Below, in pieces: positions 41,542 to 49,705 of a DNA stretch of 64,000 bases (position 1 is the first letter of the stretch; each line of letters opens with the position of its first letter). Both the position numbers and the translations under genes were made by a program. The notes below the pieces were generated by a model. The model was given only the letters and a program-made list of their open reading frames with translations, was not told the DNA's origin and made no database searches. Source of the DNA: Streptomyces typhae (GTDB lineage Bacteria > Actinomycetota > Actinomycetes > Streptomycetales > Streptomycetaceae); contig NZ_WPNZ01000009.1 in assembly GCF_009755605.1 (NCBI RefSeq), positions 124,001 to 188,000 of the forward strand, read 5' to 3'.

Positions 41542-42954
41542 CTAGGAGCGCGTGGACGCGAGCCGGTCGCCGATGGCGCGCAGACCGTCGAGGTCGTGCA
41601 CATCGCCGGGGAGCGCGGCCACTTCGGCCACGGCCACCTCGGGGTGCAACGCCGTGAAGCGGTCCCGCGTGTGCCGCTCACGGGTGAGCAGTCGCATGCG
41701 CTCCGCGTGCAGCCGCAGCAGCCCCGCTGTCAGCTGCTCCACGGACGTGGAACCAGAAACAGAACCGGAACCGGAACCGGTGTCTTCGGTTGAAGATGTC
41801 GAAGGTGAACTGCCTGACGCCTCAGGGGAGTCGGGAGCCTCGAACTCTGAGGAGTTACGCAGTCCAACCTTCCCGCCCTCCTGATCCACAATGCCGGACG
41901 CCTCAAGATTTTCCGCGGAGCCCGCCGCCCGACCCGACGCCTCACGGGTCTCCGGGGCGCCCGACGCCTCAAGGGTCTCCGGGGCGCCCGACGCCTCAAG
42001 GGTCTCCGGGGCGCCCGACGCGTCAAGGGTCTCCGCGGCCGCGAGCGCCCGCTCGGCCGAGAGTTCCGCCGCCCCGCTGCCGTGCACCCGGTTGAGCACG
42101 AGCCCCGCCAGCGGCATGTCGTCCGCGGCGAGCCGCTCCACGAAGTACGCCGCCTCCCGCAGCGCGTCCCGCTCCGGCGACGCCACCACCAGGAACGCCG
42201 TCCCCGGCGCCTGCAACAGCCGGTACGTCGCGTCCGCGCGCTTGCGGAAGCCGCCGAACATGGTGTCCATCGCGGCCACGAACGTCTGCACGTCCCGCAG
42301 CAACTGGCCCCCGAGCAGCTTGCCCAGGGCCCCCGTCATCATCGACATCCCGACGTTCAGGAACTTCATCCCGGCCCGGCCGCCCATCTTCGCCGGGGTC
42401 ATCAGGAGCCGGATCAGCTTGCCGTCCAGGAAGGAACCGAGCCGCTTCGGGGCGTCGAGGAAGTCCAGGGCGCTGCGCGACGGCGGCGTGTCGACCACGA
42501 TCAGGTCCCACTCGTCGCGGGAGCGCAACTGCCCCAGCTTCTCCATCGCCATGTACTCCTGCGTGCCCGCGAAGCCCGCCGAGAGCGACTGGTAGAAGGG
42601 GTTGGAGAGGATCGCCTCGGCCCGCTCCTTGTCCGCGTGCGCCTCGACGATCTCGTCGAAGGTGCGCTTCATGTCGAGCATCATGGCGTGCAGTTCCCCG
42701 CCGCCCTGGACGTCCTTCACCCGCCGCGGCACGTTGTCCAGGGAGTCGATGCCCATGGACTGCGCCAGCCTGCGCGCCGGGTCGATCGTCAGGACCACCA
42801 CCGTGCGGCCCCGCTCGGCGGCGCGCAGCCCCAGCGCGGCCGCCGTGGTCGTCTTGCCGACGCCACCCGAACCGCAGCACACCACGATGCGGGTCTTCGG
42901 ATCGTCGAGCAGCGCGTCGACGTCGAGCGGGTCACGTGCCGGATCGAGGCTCAT
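41542..42954 (-). CDS. ArsA/Get3-like ATPase with low-complexity insert
   Basis: 470 residues from the ATG at 42954 (MSLDPARDPLDVD). P-loop GSGGVGKTTTAA, switch/Walker B VVDTPPSRSALDFLD and TIDPARRLAQSMG are typical of ArsA-type anion-pumping/Get3-type ATPases. About 80 residues after the ATPase core consist of repeats (TLEASGAPETLEASGAPE) from a ~24-bp minisatellite, then a Ser/Glu-rich stretch and the conserved tail (LTAGLLRLHAERMRLL). It pairs with the second ArsA gene; the cognate membrane partner is not in the window. The pair lies beside wblA in streptomycetes; their target is unknown. Confidence 0.87.
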   Translation of the reverse strand: MSLDPARDPLDVDALLDDPKTRIVVCCGSGGVGKTTTAAALGLRAAERGRTVVVLTIDPARRLAQSMGIDSLDNVPRRVKDVQGGGELHAMMLDMKRTFDEIVEAHADKERAEAILSNPFYQSLSAGFAGTQEYMAMEKLGQLRSRDEWDLIVVDTPPSRSALDFLDAPKRLGSFLDGKLIRLLMTPAKMGGRAGMKFLNVGMSMMTGALGKLLGGQLLRDVQTFVAAMDTMFGGFRKRADATYRLLQAPGTAFLVVASPERDALREAAYFVERLAADDMPLAGLVLNRVHGSGAAELSAERALAAAETLDASGAPETLEASGAPETLEASGAPETREASGRAAGSAENLEASGIVDQEGGKVGLRNSSEFEAPDSPEASGSSPSTSSTEDTGSGSGSVSGSTSVEQLTAGLLRLHAERMRLLTRERHTRDRFTALHPEVAVAEVAALPGDVHDLDGLRAIGDRLASTRS

Positions 42955-42959
42955 GCGGT

Positions 42960-43105
42960 CCCAGCTTCCACGGTTCCTTGATGTGTACGCCTTCGGGGAT
43001 CTGTACGCCTTCGGGGATGCGTACGCCTTGGAGGATGCGTACGGCATCGGGGGCGCGTACGGCATCGGGGATGCGTACGGCATCGAGAGCGCGTACGGCA
43101 TCGGG
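42960..43105. repeat. 15/18-bp tandem repeats between the ArsA genes
   Basis: From about 42985 to 43105 the units GTACGCCTTCGGGGATGC and GCGTACGGCATCGGGG recur about seven times with small changes. The array fills the whole gap between the two ArsA genes, which in related genomes is short. Confidence 0.85.
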
Positions 43106-43108
43106 GCG

Positions 43109-44083
43109 TCATGCGACCCCCTGCGCCCGCAGCTCCGCCGCCAGCTCGTACAGACCCGCCAGGTCCAGCCCGTCGGCGAGGAGCGGAAGTTCGTGCAGGG
43201 GCAGGCCGTGCCCGGCCAGGACGGCCCGCTGCGCGCCCTCCAGGGCGTGCCGCTCGGCGTACTCCGAGGCCTGCTCCAGGAGCGGACCCACGAGGCGTCC
43301 GGCGGCTCCGCGGGCCCCGCCGAGGCCCGCGGCTGCCAGCGTCTTCGCGATGGCCGTGCGCGGCGTCCCACCGAGGCCGAGCTCCAGCTCGGCCTCGTCG
43401 AGCAGCGCGGGCCGCACCATGTTCACGATGACCCGGCCCACCGGCAGCTTCGCGGCCCGCAGCTCGGCGATGCCGTCCACTGTCTCCTGGACCGGCATCT
43501 CCTCCAGGAGGGTCACCAGGTGCACACTCGTCTCCGGAGACTTGAGCACCCGCATGACCGCCTGCGCCTGGTTGTGTATCGGCCCGATCTTGGCGAGCCC
43601 CGCCACCTCGTCGTTCACGTTCAGGAAGCGGGTGATCCGGCCGGTCGGCGGGGCGTCCATCACCACGCAGTCGTACGCGTACCGCCCCTGCTTGTCCTTG
43701 CGGCGCACCGCCTCACAGGCCTTGCCCGTCAGCAGGACGTCACGCAGCCCCGGCGCGATGGTGGTCGCGAAGTCGACGGCGCCGAGCTTCTTCAGGGCGC
43801 GGCCCGCACCGCCCAGCTTGTAGAACATCTGGAGGTAGTCGAGCAGGGCCAGTTCGGGGTCGATGGCCAGGGCGTACACCTCCCCGCCCCCCGGAGCGAC
43901 GGCGATCTTCCGCTCCTCGTAGGGCAGCGCCTCTGTCTCGAAGAGCTGCGCGATGCCCTGTCTGCCCTCGACCTCGACGAGGAGAGTGCGCTTTCCCTCG
44001 GTCGCGAGGGCGAGCGCGAGGGCCGCGGCGACCGTGGTCTTGCCGGTACCGCCCTTGCCGCTGACGACCTGGAGCCTGCTCAC
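43109..44083 (-). CDS. ArsA/Get3-like ATPase, second copy
   Basis: 324 residues from a GTG at 44083 (SRLQVVSGKGGTGKTTVAAA after the start). Deviant Walker A KGGTGKT, switch region VVMDAPPTGRITRFL and LLVEVEGRQGIAQLF. It has the shorter, compact form without insert. Divergent start with the DUF4177 gene (107 bp). It may dimerise with the other ArsA protein, since paired actinobacterial ArsA genes normally occur together; this is inference. Confidence 0.9.
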   Translation of the reverse strand: MSRLQVVSGKGGTGKTTVAAALALALATEGKRTLLVEVEGRQGIAQLFETEALPYEERKIAVAPGGGEVYALAIDPELALLDYLQMFYKLGGAGRALKKLGAVDFATTIAPGLRDVLLTGKACEAVRRKDKQGRYAYDCVVMDAPPTGRITRFLNVNDEVAGLAKIGPIHNQAQAVMRVLKSPETSVHLVTLLEEMPVQETVDGIAELRAAKLPVGRVIVNMVRPALLDEAELELGLGGTPRTAIAKTLAAAGLGGARGAAGRLVGPLLEQASEYAERHALEGAQRAVLAGHGLPLHELPLLADGLDLAGLYELAAELRAQGVA

Positions 44084-44190
44084 GTATTCGAGCCTAACCA
44101 GTCGCCCGGCGGAGTACGCATGTGGCTGCCCCACGGGGCCGGTTCCGAGCCCCGCGCGAGACCCCGCCCGGCAGGCATTACCCTCGCCGT

Positions 44191-44352
44191 ATGACCAAGT
44201 GGGAATACGCAACCGTGCCGCTGCTCGTCCACGCCACGAAGCAGATCCTGGACACCTGGGGCGAGGACGGCTGGGAGCTCGTCCAGGTCGTCCCCGGGCC
44301 GAACAACCCCGAGCAGCTCGTGGCCTACCTGAAGCGGGAGAAGCAGGCGTGA
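44191..44352 (+). CDS. DUF4177-type small protein
   Basis: 53 residues from the ATG at 44191. KWEYATVPLLVHATKQILDT and GWELVQVVPG match the DUF4177 pattern (small antiparallel-sheet protein, function unknown). TACCCT at 44179-44184 lies 6 nt before the ATG, so it may be leaderless. It overlaps the RidA gene by 4 bp (GTGA), so they are cotranslated. The same pair beside ArsA genes is known in streptomycetes. Confidence 0.85.
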   Translation: MTKWEYATVPLLVHATKQILDTWGEDGWELVQVVPGPNNPEQLVAYLKREKQA

Positions 44353-44819
44353 GCGGCGTGGTCGAGGCCCGCATCGCCGAGCTCGGTCTGACCCTGCCCG
44401 GGGTCGTCCCGCCGCTCGCCGCGTACCGGCCCGCGGTCCAGTCCGGCGTCTACGTGTACACGGCCGGGCAGCTGCCCATGGTGGACGGCAAGCTGCCGGT
44501 CACCGGCAAGGTCGGCGCGGAGGTCACCCCCGAGGAGGCCAAGGACCTGGCCCGCACGTGCGCCCTGAACGCGCTCGCCGCGGTCAAGTCCGTCGCCGGT
44601 GAGCTGGACCGCGTCGCGCGCGTGGTCAAGGTCGTCGGCTTCGTCGCCTCGGCCCCCGACTTCACCGCCCAGCCCACCGTCATCAACGGCGCCAGCGAAC
44701 TCCTCGGCGAGGTCCTCGGCGACAAGGGCGTCCACGCCCGCAGCGCGGTCGGCGTGGCGGTCCTGCCCCTGGACGCCCCCGTGGAGGTCGAGATCCAGGT
44801 GGAGCTCCTCCCCGAGTAG
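44349..44819 (+). CDS. RidA-family protein
   Basis: 156 residues from the GTG at 44349, overlapping the DUF4177 stop. RidA fold: VYVYTAGQLPMVDG, ALNALAAVKSVAGELDRVARVVKVVGFV, HARSAVGVAVLPLDAPVEVEI. The conserved catalytic arginine region of RidA appears as ARSAVG in HARSAVGVAVLPLD. RidA deaminates reactive enamines/imines from amino acid metabolism; the YjgH/YabJ-like subgroup is less clear. Not in an obvious amino-acid operon. Confidence 0.9.
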   Translation: MSGVVEARIAELGLTLPGVVPPLAAYRPAVQSGVYVYTAGQLPMVDGKLPVTGKVGAEVTPEEAKDLARTCALNALAAVKSVAGELDRVARVVKVVGFVASAPDFTAQPTVINGASELLGEVLGDKGVHARSAVGVAVLPLDAPVEVEIQVELLPE

Positions 44820-44965
44820 CCCCAGCCCCACTCGCCTCCGGGGCATCTGCTTGCTGCGGGGCATCTGCTTGCTCCGGGGCACCTGAGGACGACGTACGCC
44901 ACAGACGACGTGCGCCACAACAGAGGCCCCTCGAACATCCGCACCACACCGGATAGCCTCCGCCC
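44820..44965. repeat. Intergenic GGGGCATCTGCTTGCT repeat
   Basis: About three copies of CTCCGGGGCATCTGCTTG (44834-44885) between RidA and NUDIX genes. A TAGCCT -10 at 44954-44959 sits 6 nt before the NUDIX ATG. Confidence 0.65.
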
Positions 44966-45871
44966 ATGGCAAATGGGCAGTGGTACCCCCCGGAGTGGCC
45001 CGACCGCATTCGCGCCCTCGCGGCGGGCGAACTGACCCCCGCCACCCCTCGCCGCGCGGCCACGGTCATGCTCCTCCGGGACACCGGAACCCCCGGGGCC
45101 ACTGGGATCACCGGTGACACCGGAACCCCCGGGCCCCAGGTCCACATGCTCCGGCGGCGTACGTCGATGCCCTTCGCCGGCGGAGCGTACGCCTACCCGG
45201 GCGGGGGCGTGGACCCCCGCGACGACGACCGCCACGTCCGCTGGGCGGGCCCTCCGCGCACCGCCTGGGCAACCCGTCTGGGTCTGGACGAGGCCACCGC
45301 CCAGGCCGTCGTGTGCGCGGCCGTGCGCGAGACGTACGAAGAGGCGGGCGTGCTGCTCGCGGGGCCGACCCCGGACACCGTCATCGCCGACACCACCGGC
45401 GACGACTGGGAGGCGGACCGCACGGCCCTGGTCGCCCGCGACCTCTCCTTCGCCGAGTTCCTCGACCGCCGGGGCCTGGTCCTGCGCAGTGACCTCCTGG
45501 GTGCGTGGGCCCGCTGGATCACCCCGGAGTTCGAGCCGCGCCGCTACGACACCTTCTTCTTCGTCGCCGCCCTCCCGGAGGGCCAGCGCACCCGCAACGC
45601 CTCCACGGAGGCCGACCGCACCGTCTGGATCAGCCCCCGGCAGGCCACCGAGGGCTACGACCGCGGCGAACTCCTGATGATGCCGCCGACCATCGCCACC
45701 CTCCGCCAGCTCTCCGGCTGCGCCACCGCCGCGGCCGCCCTGGCCGCCGCCCCGGACCGCGACCTGGCCCCGGTCCTCGCCCGCGCCCGCATCGAGGACG
45801 GCGAACTCGTCCTCTCCTGGCCCGGCCACGAGGAGTTCACGAAGCACATCCCGACGGGCGACGCGCCATGA
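44966..45871 (+). CDS. NUDIX hydrolase
   Basis: 301 residues. The Nudix box is spread over GGAYAYPGGGVDPRDDD and AAVRETYEEAGVLL (RETYEEAG is the RExxEE core), which binds Mg and a nucleoside-diphosphate-linked substrate. Actinobacterial proteins of this length resemble NUDT19-like CoA or NADH diphosphatases (WARWITPEFEPRRYDTFFF). An insert TGTPGATGITGDTGTPGP near residue 40 comes from a short tandem repeat in the DNA. It may be transcribed leaderless. The MBL gene follows. Confidence 0.87.
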   Translation: MANGQWYPPEWPDRIRALAAGELTPATPRRAATVMLLRDTGTPGATGITGDTGTPGPQVHMLRRRTSMPFAGGAYAYPGGGVDPRDDDRHVRWAGPPRTAWATRLGLDEATAQAVVCAAVRETYEEAGVLLAGPTPDTVIADTTGDDWEADRTALVARDLSFAEFLDRRGLVLRSDLLGAWARWITPEFEPRRYDTFFFVAALPEGQRTRNASTEADRTVWISPRQATEGYDRGELLMMPPTIATLRQLSGCATAAAALAAAPDRDLAPVLARARIEDGELVLSWPGHEEFTKHIPTGDAP

Positions 45872-46055
45872 CGGCCGTACACGTACACGTACGCGCACAT
45901 GTACACGTACGAGCCCACAAGGACACGCACGAGACCCCCTGCGCAGCGCACCAGCACCAGCACCCGCGCCCGCACCCGCGCTCGCATTCGCACCCGCGCC
46001 CGCATTCACATTCGCACCCGCACCCGCACCCGCACCCGACGGGAGTCACCCCCGC
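45872..46055. repeat. Two short tandem arrays before the MBL gene
   Basis: A GTACACGTAC-based array (45884-45920) and a 6-bp CACCCG/CGCCCG array (45958-46040) form most of the gap. The second reads ACCCGC-type repeats on one strand. Confidence 0.8.
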
Positions 46056-46886
46056 ATGACCGAAGCAGCCGCCCTCCCCGGCCAGCCGCGCGGCGGTGTC
46101 CTCAGCGGCCCCGCCACCGACCGTGCCGTCAACGTCCTCGCCCCCAACCCGTCCGCGATGACCCTCGACGGCACCAACACCTGGATCGTCGCCGAACCGG
46201 ACTCCGACCTCGCCGTCGTCGTCGACCCCGGCCCGCTGGACGAGGACCACCTCGCGCGGGTCGTCGCCACGGCGGCTCGGGCCGGGCGGCGGATCGGCCT
46301 CACCCTGCTCACGCACGGCCACCCCGACCACGCCGAGGGCGCCGTCCGGTTCGCGGAACTGACGGGCAGCAAGGTCCGCGCCCTGGACCCGGCCCTGCGC
46401 CTCGGCGACGAGGGCCTGGCGGCGGGCGACGTGATCACCACGGGCGGCCTGGAGCTGCGCGTCGTGCCCACGCCGGGACACACCTCGGACTCCCTCTGCT
46501 TCCATCTGCCCGCCGACCGCGCGGTCCTGACGGGCGACACGATCCTCGGCCGGGGCACGACGATGGTCGCCCACCCCGACGGCCGCCTCGGCGACTACCT
46601 GGACTCGCTGCGGCGGCTGCGCTCCCTGACGGTCGACGACGGCGTGCACACAGTGCTGCCCGGCCACGGCCCGGTCCTGGAGGACGCGCAGGGCGCCGTG
46701 GAGTTCTATCTGGCGCACCGCGCCAACCGCCTGGCACAGGTGGAGACGGCGGTCGAGAACGGGTACGTGACGTCGGGCGAGGTGGTGGCGCACGTCTACG
46801 CGGACGTGGACCGGACCCTGTGGCCCGCGGCGGAACTCTCGGTACGGGCACAGCTGGACTATCTGGGCGAGCACGGCCTCATCTGA
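46056..46886 (+). CDS. MBL-fold metallo-hydrolase
   Basis: 276 residues. Metal site: HGHPDH (THGHPDHAEGAVRF) with later ligands in PGHTSDSLCF, GDTILGRG and VLPGHGPVLED. It resembles the LACTB2/beta-lactamase-like group of streptomycete MBL hydrolases with a C-terminal winged-helix-like region (LAHRANRLAQVETAVENGYV, EVVAHVYADVDRTLWPAAEL). The substrate could be a thioester or RNA. It starts from the ATG at 46056 after the repeat; no clear site, so the start is likely but not certain. Confidence 0.88.
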   Translation: MTEAAALPGQPRGGVLSGPATDRAVNVLAPNPSAMTLDGTNTWIVAEPDSDLAVVVDPGPLDEDHLARVVATAARAGRRIGLTLLTHGHPDHAEGAVRFAELTGSKVRALDPALRLGDEGLAAGDVITTGGLELRVVPTPGHTSDSLCFHLPADRAVLTGDTILGRGTTMVAHPDGRLGDYLDSLRRLRSLTVDDGVHTVLPGHGPVLEDAQGAVEFYLAHRANRLAQVETAVENGYVTSGEVVAHVYADVDRTLWPAAELSVRAQLDYLGEHGLI

Positions 46887-46940
46887 CCCGGCCTCAACTG
46901 ACCCGGCCTCATCTGACCCGGCCTGATCTGACCCTCGGTT
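46884..46940. repeat. 16-bp tandem repeat after the MBL gene
   Basis: CTGACCCGGCCTCAAC/T-type units repeat three to four times, starting at the MBL stop and ending just before the stop of the convergent nucleotidyltransferase gene. Confidence 0.8.
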
Positions 46941-47300
46941 TCAGGGCCGCGGTCCCTTCACGCCGTGCACGCGCGCGTACTCCTCGGCGAGCCACGGCCC
47001 GATCCCGTCGGTGTACTCCTCGACGCCCCCCCGCAGCGCGTCCGCGCCGGCCGCCGCGGCGGCCGAGGCGCGCCAGCGGGGCAGGAACAGCGCGAGGTCG
47101 CCGTTCGTCCCGCGGGCGAGGAGGCCGTCGGGCCGGTAGCGGGGCAGGAATTCGGCCAGGTCCTCGCCGAGCAACGGAGTGCAGAGTACGAGCAGCAGGT
47201 CCAGGTCGGAGCGGCCCACGCGCGCGGTGCCGCGCGGCACGGAGCCGTACAGGTACGCGCTGTCGAGACGCTCGCCGAAGACCTCGGCCACGCGGGGCAC
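46941..47300 (-). CDS. Minimal nucleotidyltransferase-domain protein
   Basis: About 119 residues if it starts at the GTG at 47300 (PRVAEVFGERLDSAYLYGS). The active site is YGSVPRGTARVGRSDLDLLLVL, i.e. GSx(n)DLD, like MNT/kanamycin nucleotidyltransferases. A longer frame starts at 47381 but would run through the crp terminator hairpin, so I do not use it. It may be an antitoxin (MntA-type AMP transferase) or an aminoglycoside-like transferase; no HEPN partner is next to it. Start uncertain. Confidence 0.7.
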   Translation of the reverse strand: MPRVAEVFGERLDSAYLYGSVPRGTARVGRSDLDLLLVLCTPLLGEDLAEFLPRYRPDGLLARGTNGDLALFLPRWRASAAAAAGADALRGGVEEYTDGIGPWLAEEYARVHGVKGPRP

Positions 47301-47342
47301 GCACTTCTGCCGTGCACACGCGTTGCCGCCGTGCAACAGGCT

Positions 47343-47382
47343 TGTGGCGCGGAACCCGCCGTGTCGGGGGTTCCGCGCCACA
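47343..47382 (-). terminator. crp terminator hairpin
   Basis: Perfect 15-bp stem TGTGGCGCGGAACCC/GGGTTCCGCGCCACA with a 10-nt loop, 51 bp after the crp stop on the same strand. The stem GC content and position indicate termination. Confidence 0.75.
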
Positions 47383-47432
47383 GGGCCTGCGAGGGTCGTC
47401 GGCTCAGGGCGGGCGCCCGGCCCTCAGGGGCC

Positions 47433-48107
47433 TCAGCGCGAGCGCTTGGCGAGACGCTCCACGTCGAGCAGGATCACCGCGCGCGCCTCCAGGCGCAGCC
47501 AGCCGCGGCCCGCGAAGTCCGCGAGGGCCTTGTTGACCGTCTCGCGGGAGGCGCCGACCAGCTGGGCCAGCTCCTCCTGGGTGAGGTCGTGCACCACGTG
47601 GATGCCCTCTTCGGACTGGACGCCGAAGCGGCGCGACAGGTCGAGCAGGGCGCGGGCCACACGGCCGGGGACGTCGGAGAACACGAGGTCCGACATCTGG
47701 TCGTTGGTCTTGCGCAGACGCCGGGCGACGGCGCGCAGCAGGGCGGCGGCCACCTCCGGGCGGGCATTGAGCCAGGGCTGGAGGTCGCCGTGGCCGAGGC
47801 CGAGCAGCTTGACCTCGGTGAGGGCGGAGGCCGTGGCCGTACGCGGGCCCGGGTCGAAGAGCGAGAGCTCACCGATCAGCTCGCCGGGGCCGAGCACCGC
47901 GAGCATGTTCTCGCGGCCGTCCGGGGACGTGCGGTGGAGCTTCACCTTGCCTTCGGTGACCACGTACAGGCGGTCTCCGGGGTCGCCCTCGTGGAAAAGC
48001 GCGTCTCCGCGCGCGAGGGTCACCTCACTCATGGAGGCGCGGAGCTCCGCGGCCTGCTCGTCATCGAGCGCCGCGAAGAGCGGGGCGCGCCGCAGAACGT
48101 CGTCCAC
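47433..48107 (-). CDS. crp: Crp, cAMP receptor protein homologue
   Basis: 224 residues from a GTG at 48107, 5 nt after AAGGAGAG. It matches what I recall of S. coelicolor Crp almost throughout (MDDVLRRAPLFAALDDEQAA). cAMP-binding jelly roll (GDPGDRLYVVTEGKVKL, GELSLFDPGPRTATASAL), dimer helix, and HTH (LTQEELAQLVGASRETVNKAL). In streptomycetes Crp controls germination and specialised metabolism. A Crp-like site lies 65 bp upstream of its own start, so autoregulation is possible. Confidence 0.96.
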   Translation of the reverse strand: MDDVLRRAPLFAALDDEQAAELRASMSEVTLARGDALFHEGDPGDRLYVVTEGKVKLHRTSPDGRENMLAVLGPGELIGELSLFDPGPRTATASALTEVKLLGLGHGDLQPWLNARPEVAAALLRAVARRLRKTNDQMSDLVFSDVPGRVARALLDLSRRFGVQSEEGIHVVHDLTQEELAQLVGASRETVNKALADFAGRGWLRLEARAVILLDVERLAKRSR

Positions 48108-48654
48108 GAGTTCTCTCCTTGTCGACCTGCATCAGGGGACCGTGCCCCCAGTTTGCCGGACGGTTCAAACAGTGTGATCAGTCACTCAAGTCTGCCGCAC
48201 TTGTGACGGGGGCAATGCGGAAGGGGGCCAATTGGGGGCCGATCCGGGGGACCGGCGACGGATACGGACGTCCGCGCGTACCTCGGACATGTGCTCCCTG
48301 CCCCGTGAGAGCACAGGCTACGACGGCGAGAGCCATGGTTGTGCGCGCGGATTCTGCTGTGGGCGAACACGTCGACGTTACCTCAGGGAACCGGACAAAG
48401 CGGGCGTTGTGTGGAACGTGGAGTGCGGAGTGCGGGGTGCCGAGTGCGGAGTGTCGAGCGCGGTGCGCGGTGCCCGGCGCGCGGAGTGTGGTGCGCGGAG
48501 TGTGGAGCGGGGGCGTGTGCCCGCGCGTGCTCCGTCGCCCGGTTGCCCGAAGCGCCGGTGGCGGGCTTCCGGATCGTCTTGCGGAGGGGCTTCGGCGCGG
48601 TGCCGGCCGGGCATCCCCGCCGTCGGTGTCAGTGAAGGACCGTACGCTGGCGGC
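48108..48654. other. crp-nth divergent region with repeats
   Basis: 547 bp. It contains the Crp-like site at 48172-48185 and a run of GTGCGGAGTGCGG-type direct repeats (48409-48520) with about ten degenerate units. TACGCT at 48643-48648 lies 6 nt before the nth ATG and fits a leaderless promoter -10. I see no gene. Confidence 0.5.
48172..48185. promoter_or_regulatory. Candidate Crp site in the crp promoter region
   Basis: GTG-TGATCA-GTCAC fits the streptomycete Crp motif GTG(N6)GNCAC that I recall from binding studies, 65 bp before the crp start codon. It also contains GTGA-TCAG-TCAC inverted symmetry. The candidate implies autoregulation. Confidence 0.45.
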
Positions 48655-49626
48655 ATGGCGAAACGAGGCGTGTCAGAGGGTTCCGGGGACGGAGGCGTGA
48701 CGGTGCCGAAGGGGACGTCGGGGACGGTGTCGAAGAAGCCGTCCGGCGCGGCGGCGAAGGAGCGTTCCGCGAAGGGCGCGGCAGCGAAGGAGCATTCCGC
48801 GAAGGGCGCGGCCGCCGCCGAGAAGGCCGCCGCCACGCCCGTGAAGAAGGCCAAGCCCCCGCAGTCGCGCACGGCCCTCGTCCGGCAGGCCCGGCGGATC
48901 AACCGGGAGCTGGCCGAGGTGTATGCGTACGCCCACCCCGAGCTGGACTTCGAGAACCCCTTCCAGCTCCTGGTCGCCACGGTCATGTCGGCACAGACCA
49001 CGGACCTTCGGGTGAACCAGACGACGCCCGCCCTCTTCGCCGCCTATCCGACCCCCGAGGACCTGGCCGCGGCCAACCCGGAGGAGGTCGAGGAGCTGAT
49101 CCGCCCGACCGGCTTCTTCCGCGCCAAGACGAAGTCGATCATGGGCCTGTCGGCCGCGCTGCGCGACGAGTTCGGCGGCGAGGTCCCGGGCCGTCTCGAA
49201 GACCTGGTCAAGCTGCCGGGCGTGGGCCGCAAGACGGCCTTCGTCGTCCTCGGCAACGCCTTCGGTGTGCCCGGCATCACCGTGGACACCCACTTCGGGC
49301 GTCTCGTGCGCCGCTGGAAGTGGACCGAGCAGACCGACCCGGACAAGGTCGAGGCCGAGGTCGGCGCGCTCTTCCCGAAGAGCGAGTGGACGATGCTCTC
49401 GCACCGCGTGATCTTCCACGGCCGCCGCATCTGCCACTCCCGCAAGCCCGCCTGCGGCGCCTGCCCCATCGCCCCGCTCTGCCCGTCGTACGGAGAGGGT
49501 GAGACGGACCCCGAGAAGGCCAAGAAGCTCCTGAAGTACGAGATGGGCGGCATGCCGGGGCAGCGGCTCAAGCCCCCGCCGGGCTACCCCGGCAAGCCGG
49601 CGCCCCCGCTGGGCGCCGCCGGGTGA
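48655..49626 (+). CDS. nth: Endonuclease III
   Basis: 323 residues, from the ATG at 48655. Helix-hairpin-helix VKLPGVGRKTAFVV with the catalytic Lys in GRKTA, catalytic Asp in TVDTHFGR and the [4Fe-4S] cluster Cys-x6-Cys-x2-Cys-x5-Cys (CHSRKPACGACPIAPLC). It removes oxidised pyrimidines and nicks the abasic site. The first ~75 residues are Ala/Lys/Ser repeats (AAAKERSAKGAAAKEHSAKG) that E. coli Nth lacks; some streptomycete homologues have shorter extensions. A leaderless promoter is possible. Confidence 0.95.
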   Translation: MAKRGVSEGSGDGGVTVPKGTSGTVSKKPSGAAAKERSAKGAAAKEHSAKGAAAAEKAAATPVKKAKPPQSRTALVRQARRINRELAEVYAYAHPELDFENPFQLLVATVMSAQTTDLRVNQTTPALFAAYPTPEDLAAANPEEVEELIRPTGFFRAKTKSIMGLSAALRDEFGGEVPGRLEDLVKLPGVGRKTAFVVLGNAFGVPGITVDTHFGRLVRRWKWTEQTDPDKVEAEVGALFPKSEWTMLSHRVIFHGRRICHSRKPACGACPIAPLCPSYGEGETDPEKAKKLLKYEMGGMPGQRLKPPPGYPGKPAPPLGAAG

Positions 49627-49636
49627 GCCGGCGGCG
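49614..49636 (+). terminator. Hairpin overlapping the nth stop
   Basis: CGCCGCCGG/CCGGCGGCG, 9-bp stem with a GTGAG loop that contains the stop codon. A short G/C hairpin, probably a terminator or mRNA-stabilising end. Confidence 0.4.
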
Positions 49637-49705
49637 GGACGCCCGTGACGACGAGGAACCATCCGCGGACCCAAGGGCGTTGTGCAGAGATGGACGGGGG
49701 TGCCG

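Noticed and set aside
47301..47381. Longer N-terminus of the nucleotidyltransferase
   Set aside because: It would translate the crp terminator hairpin.
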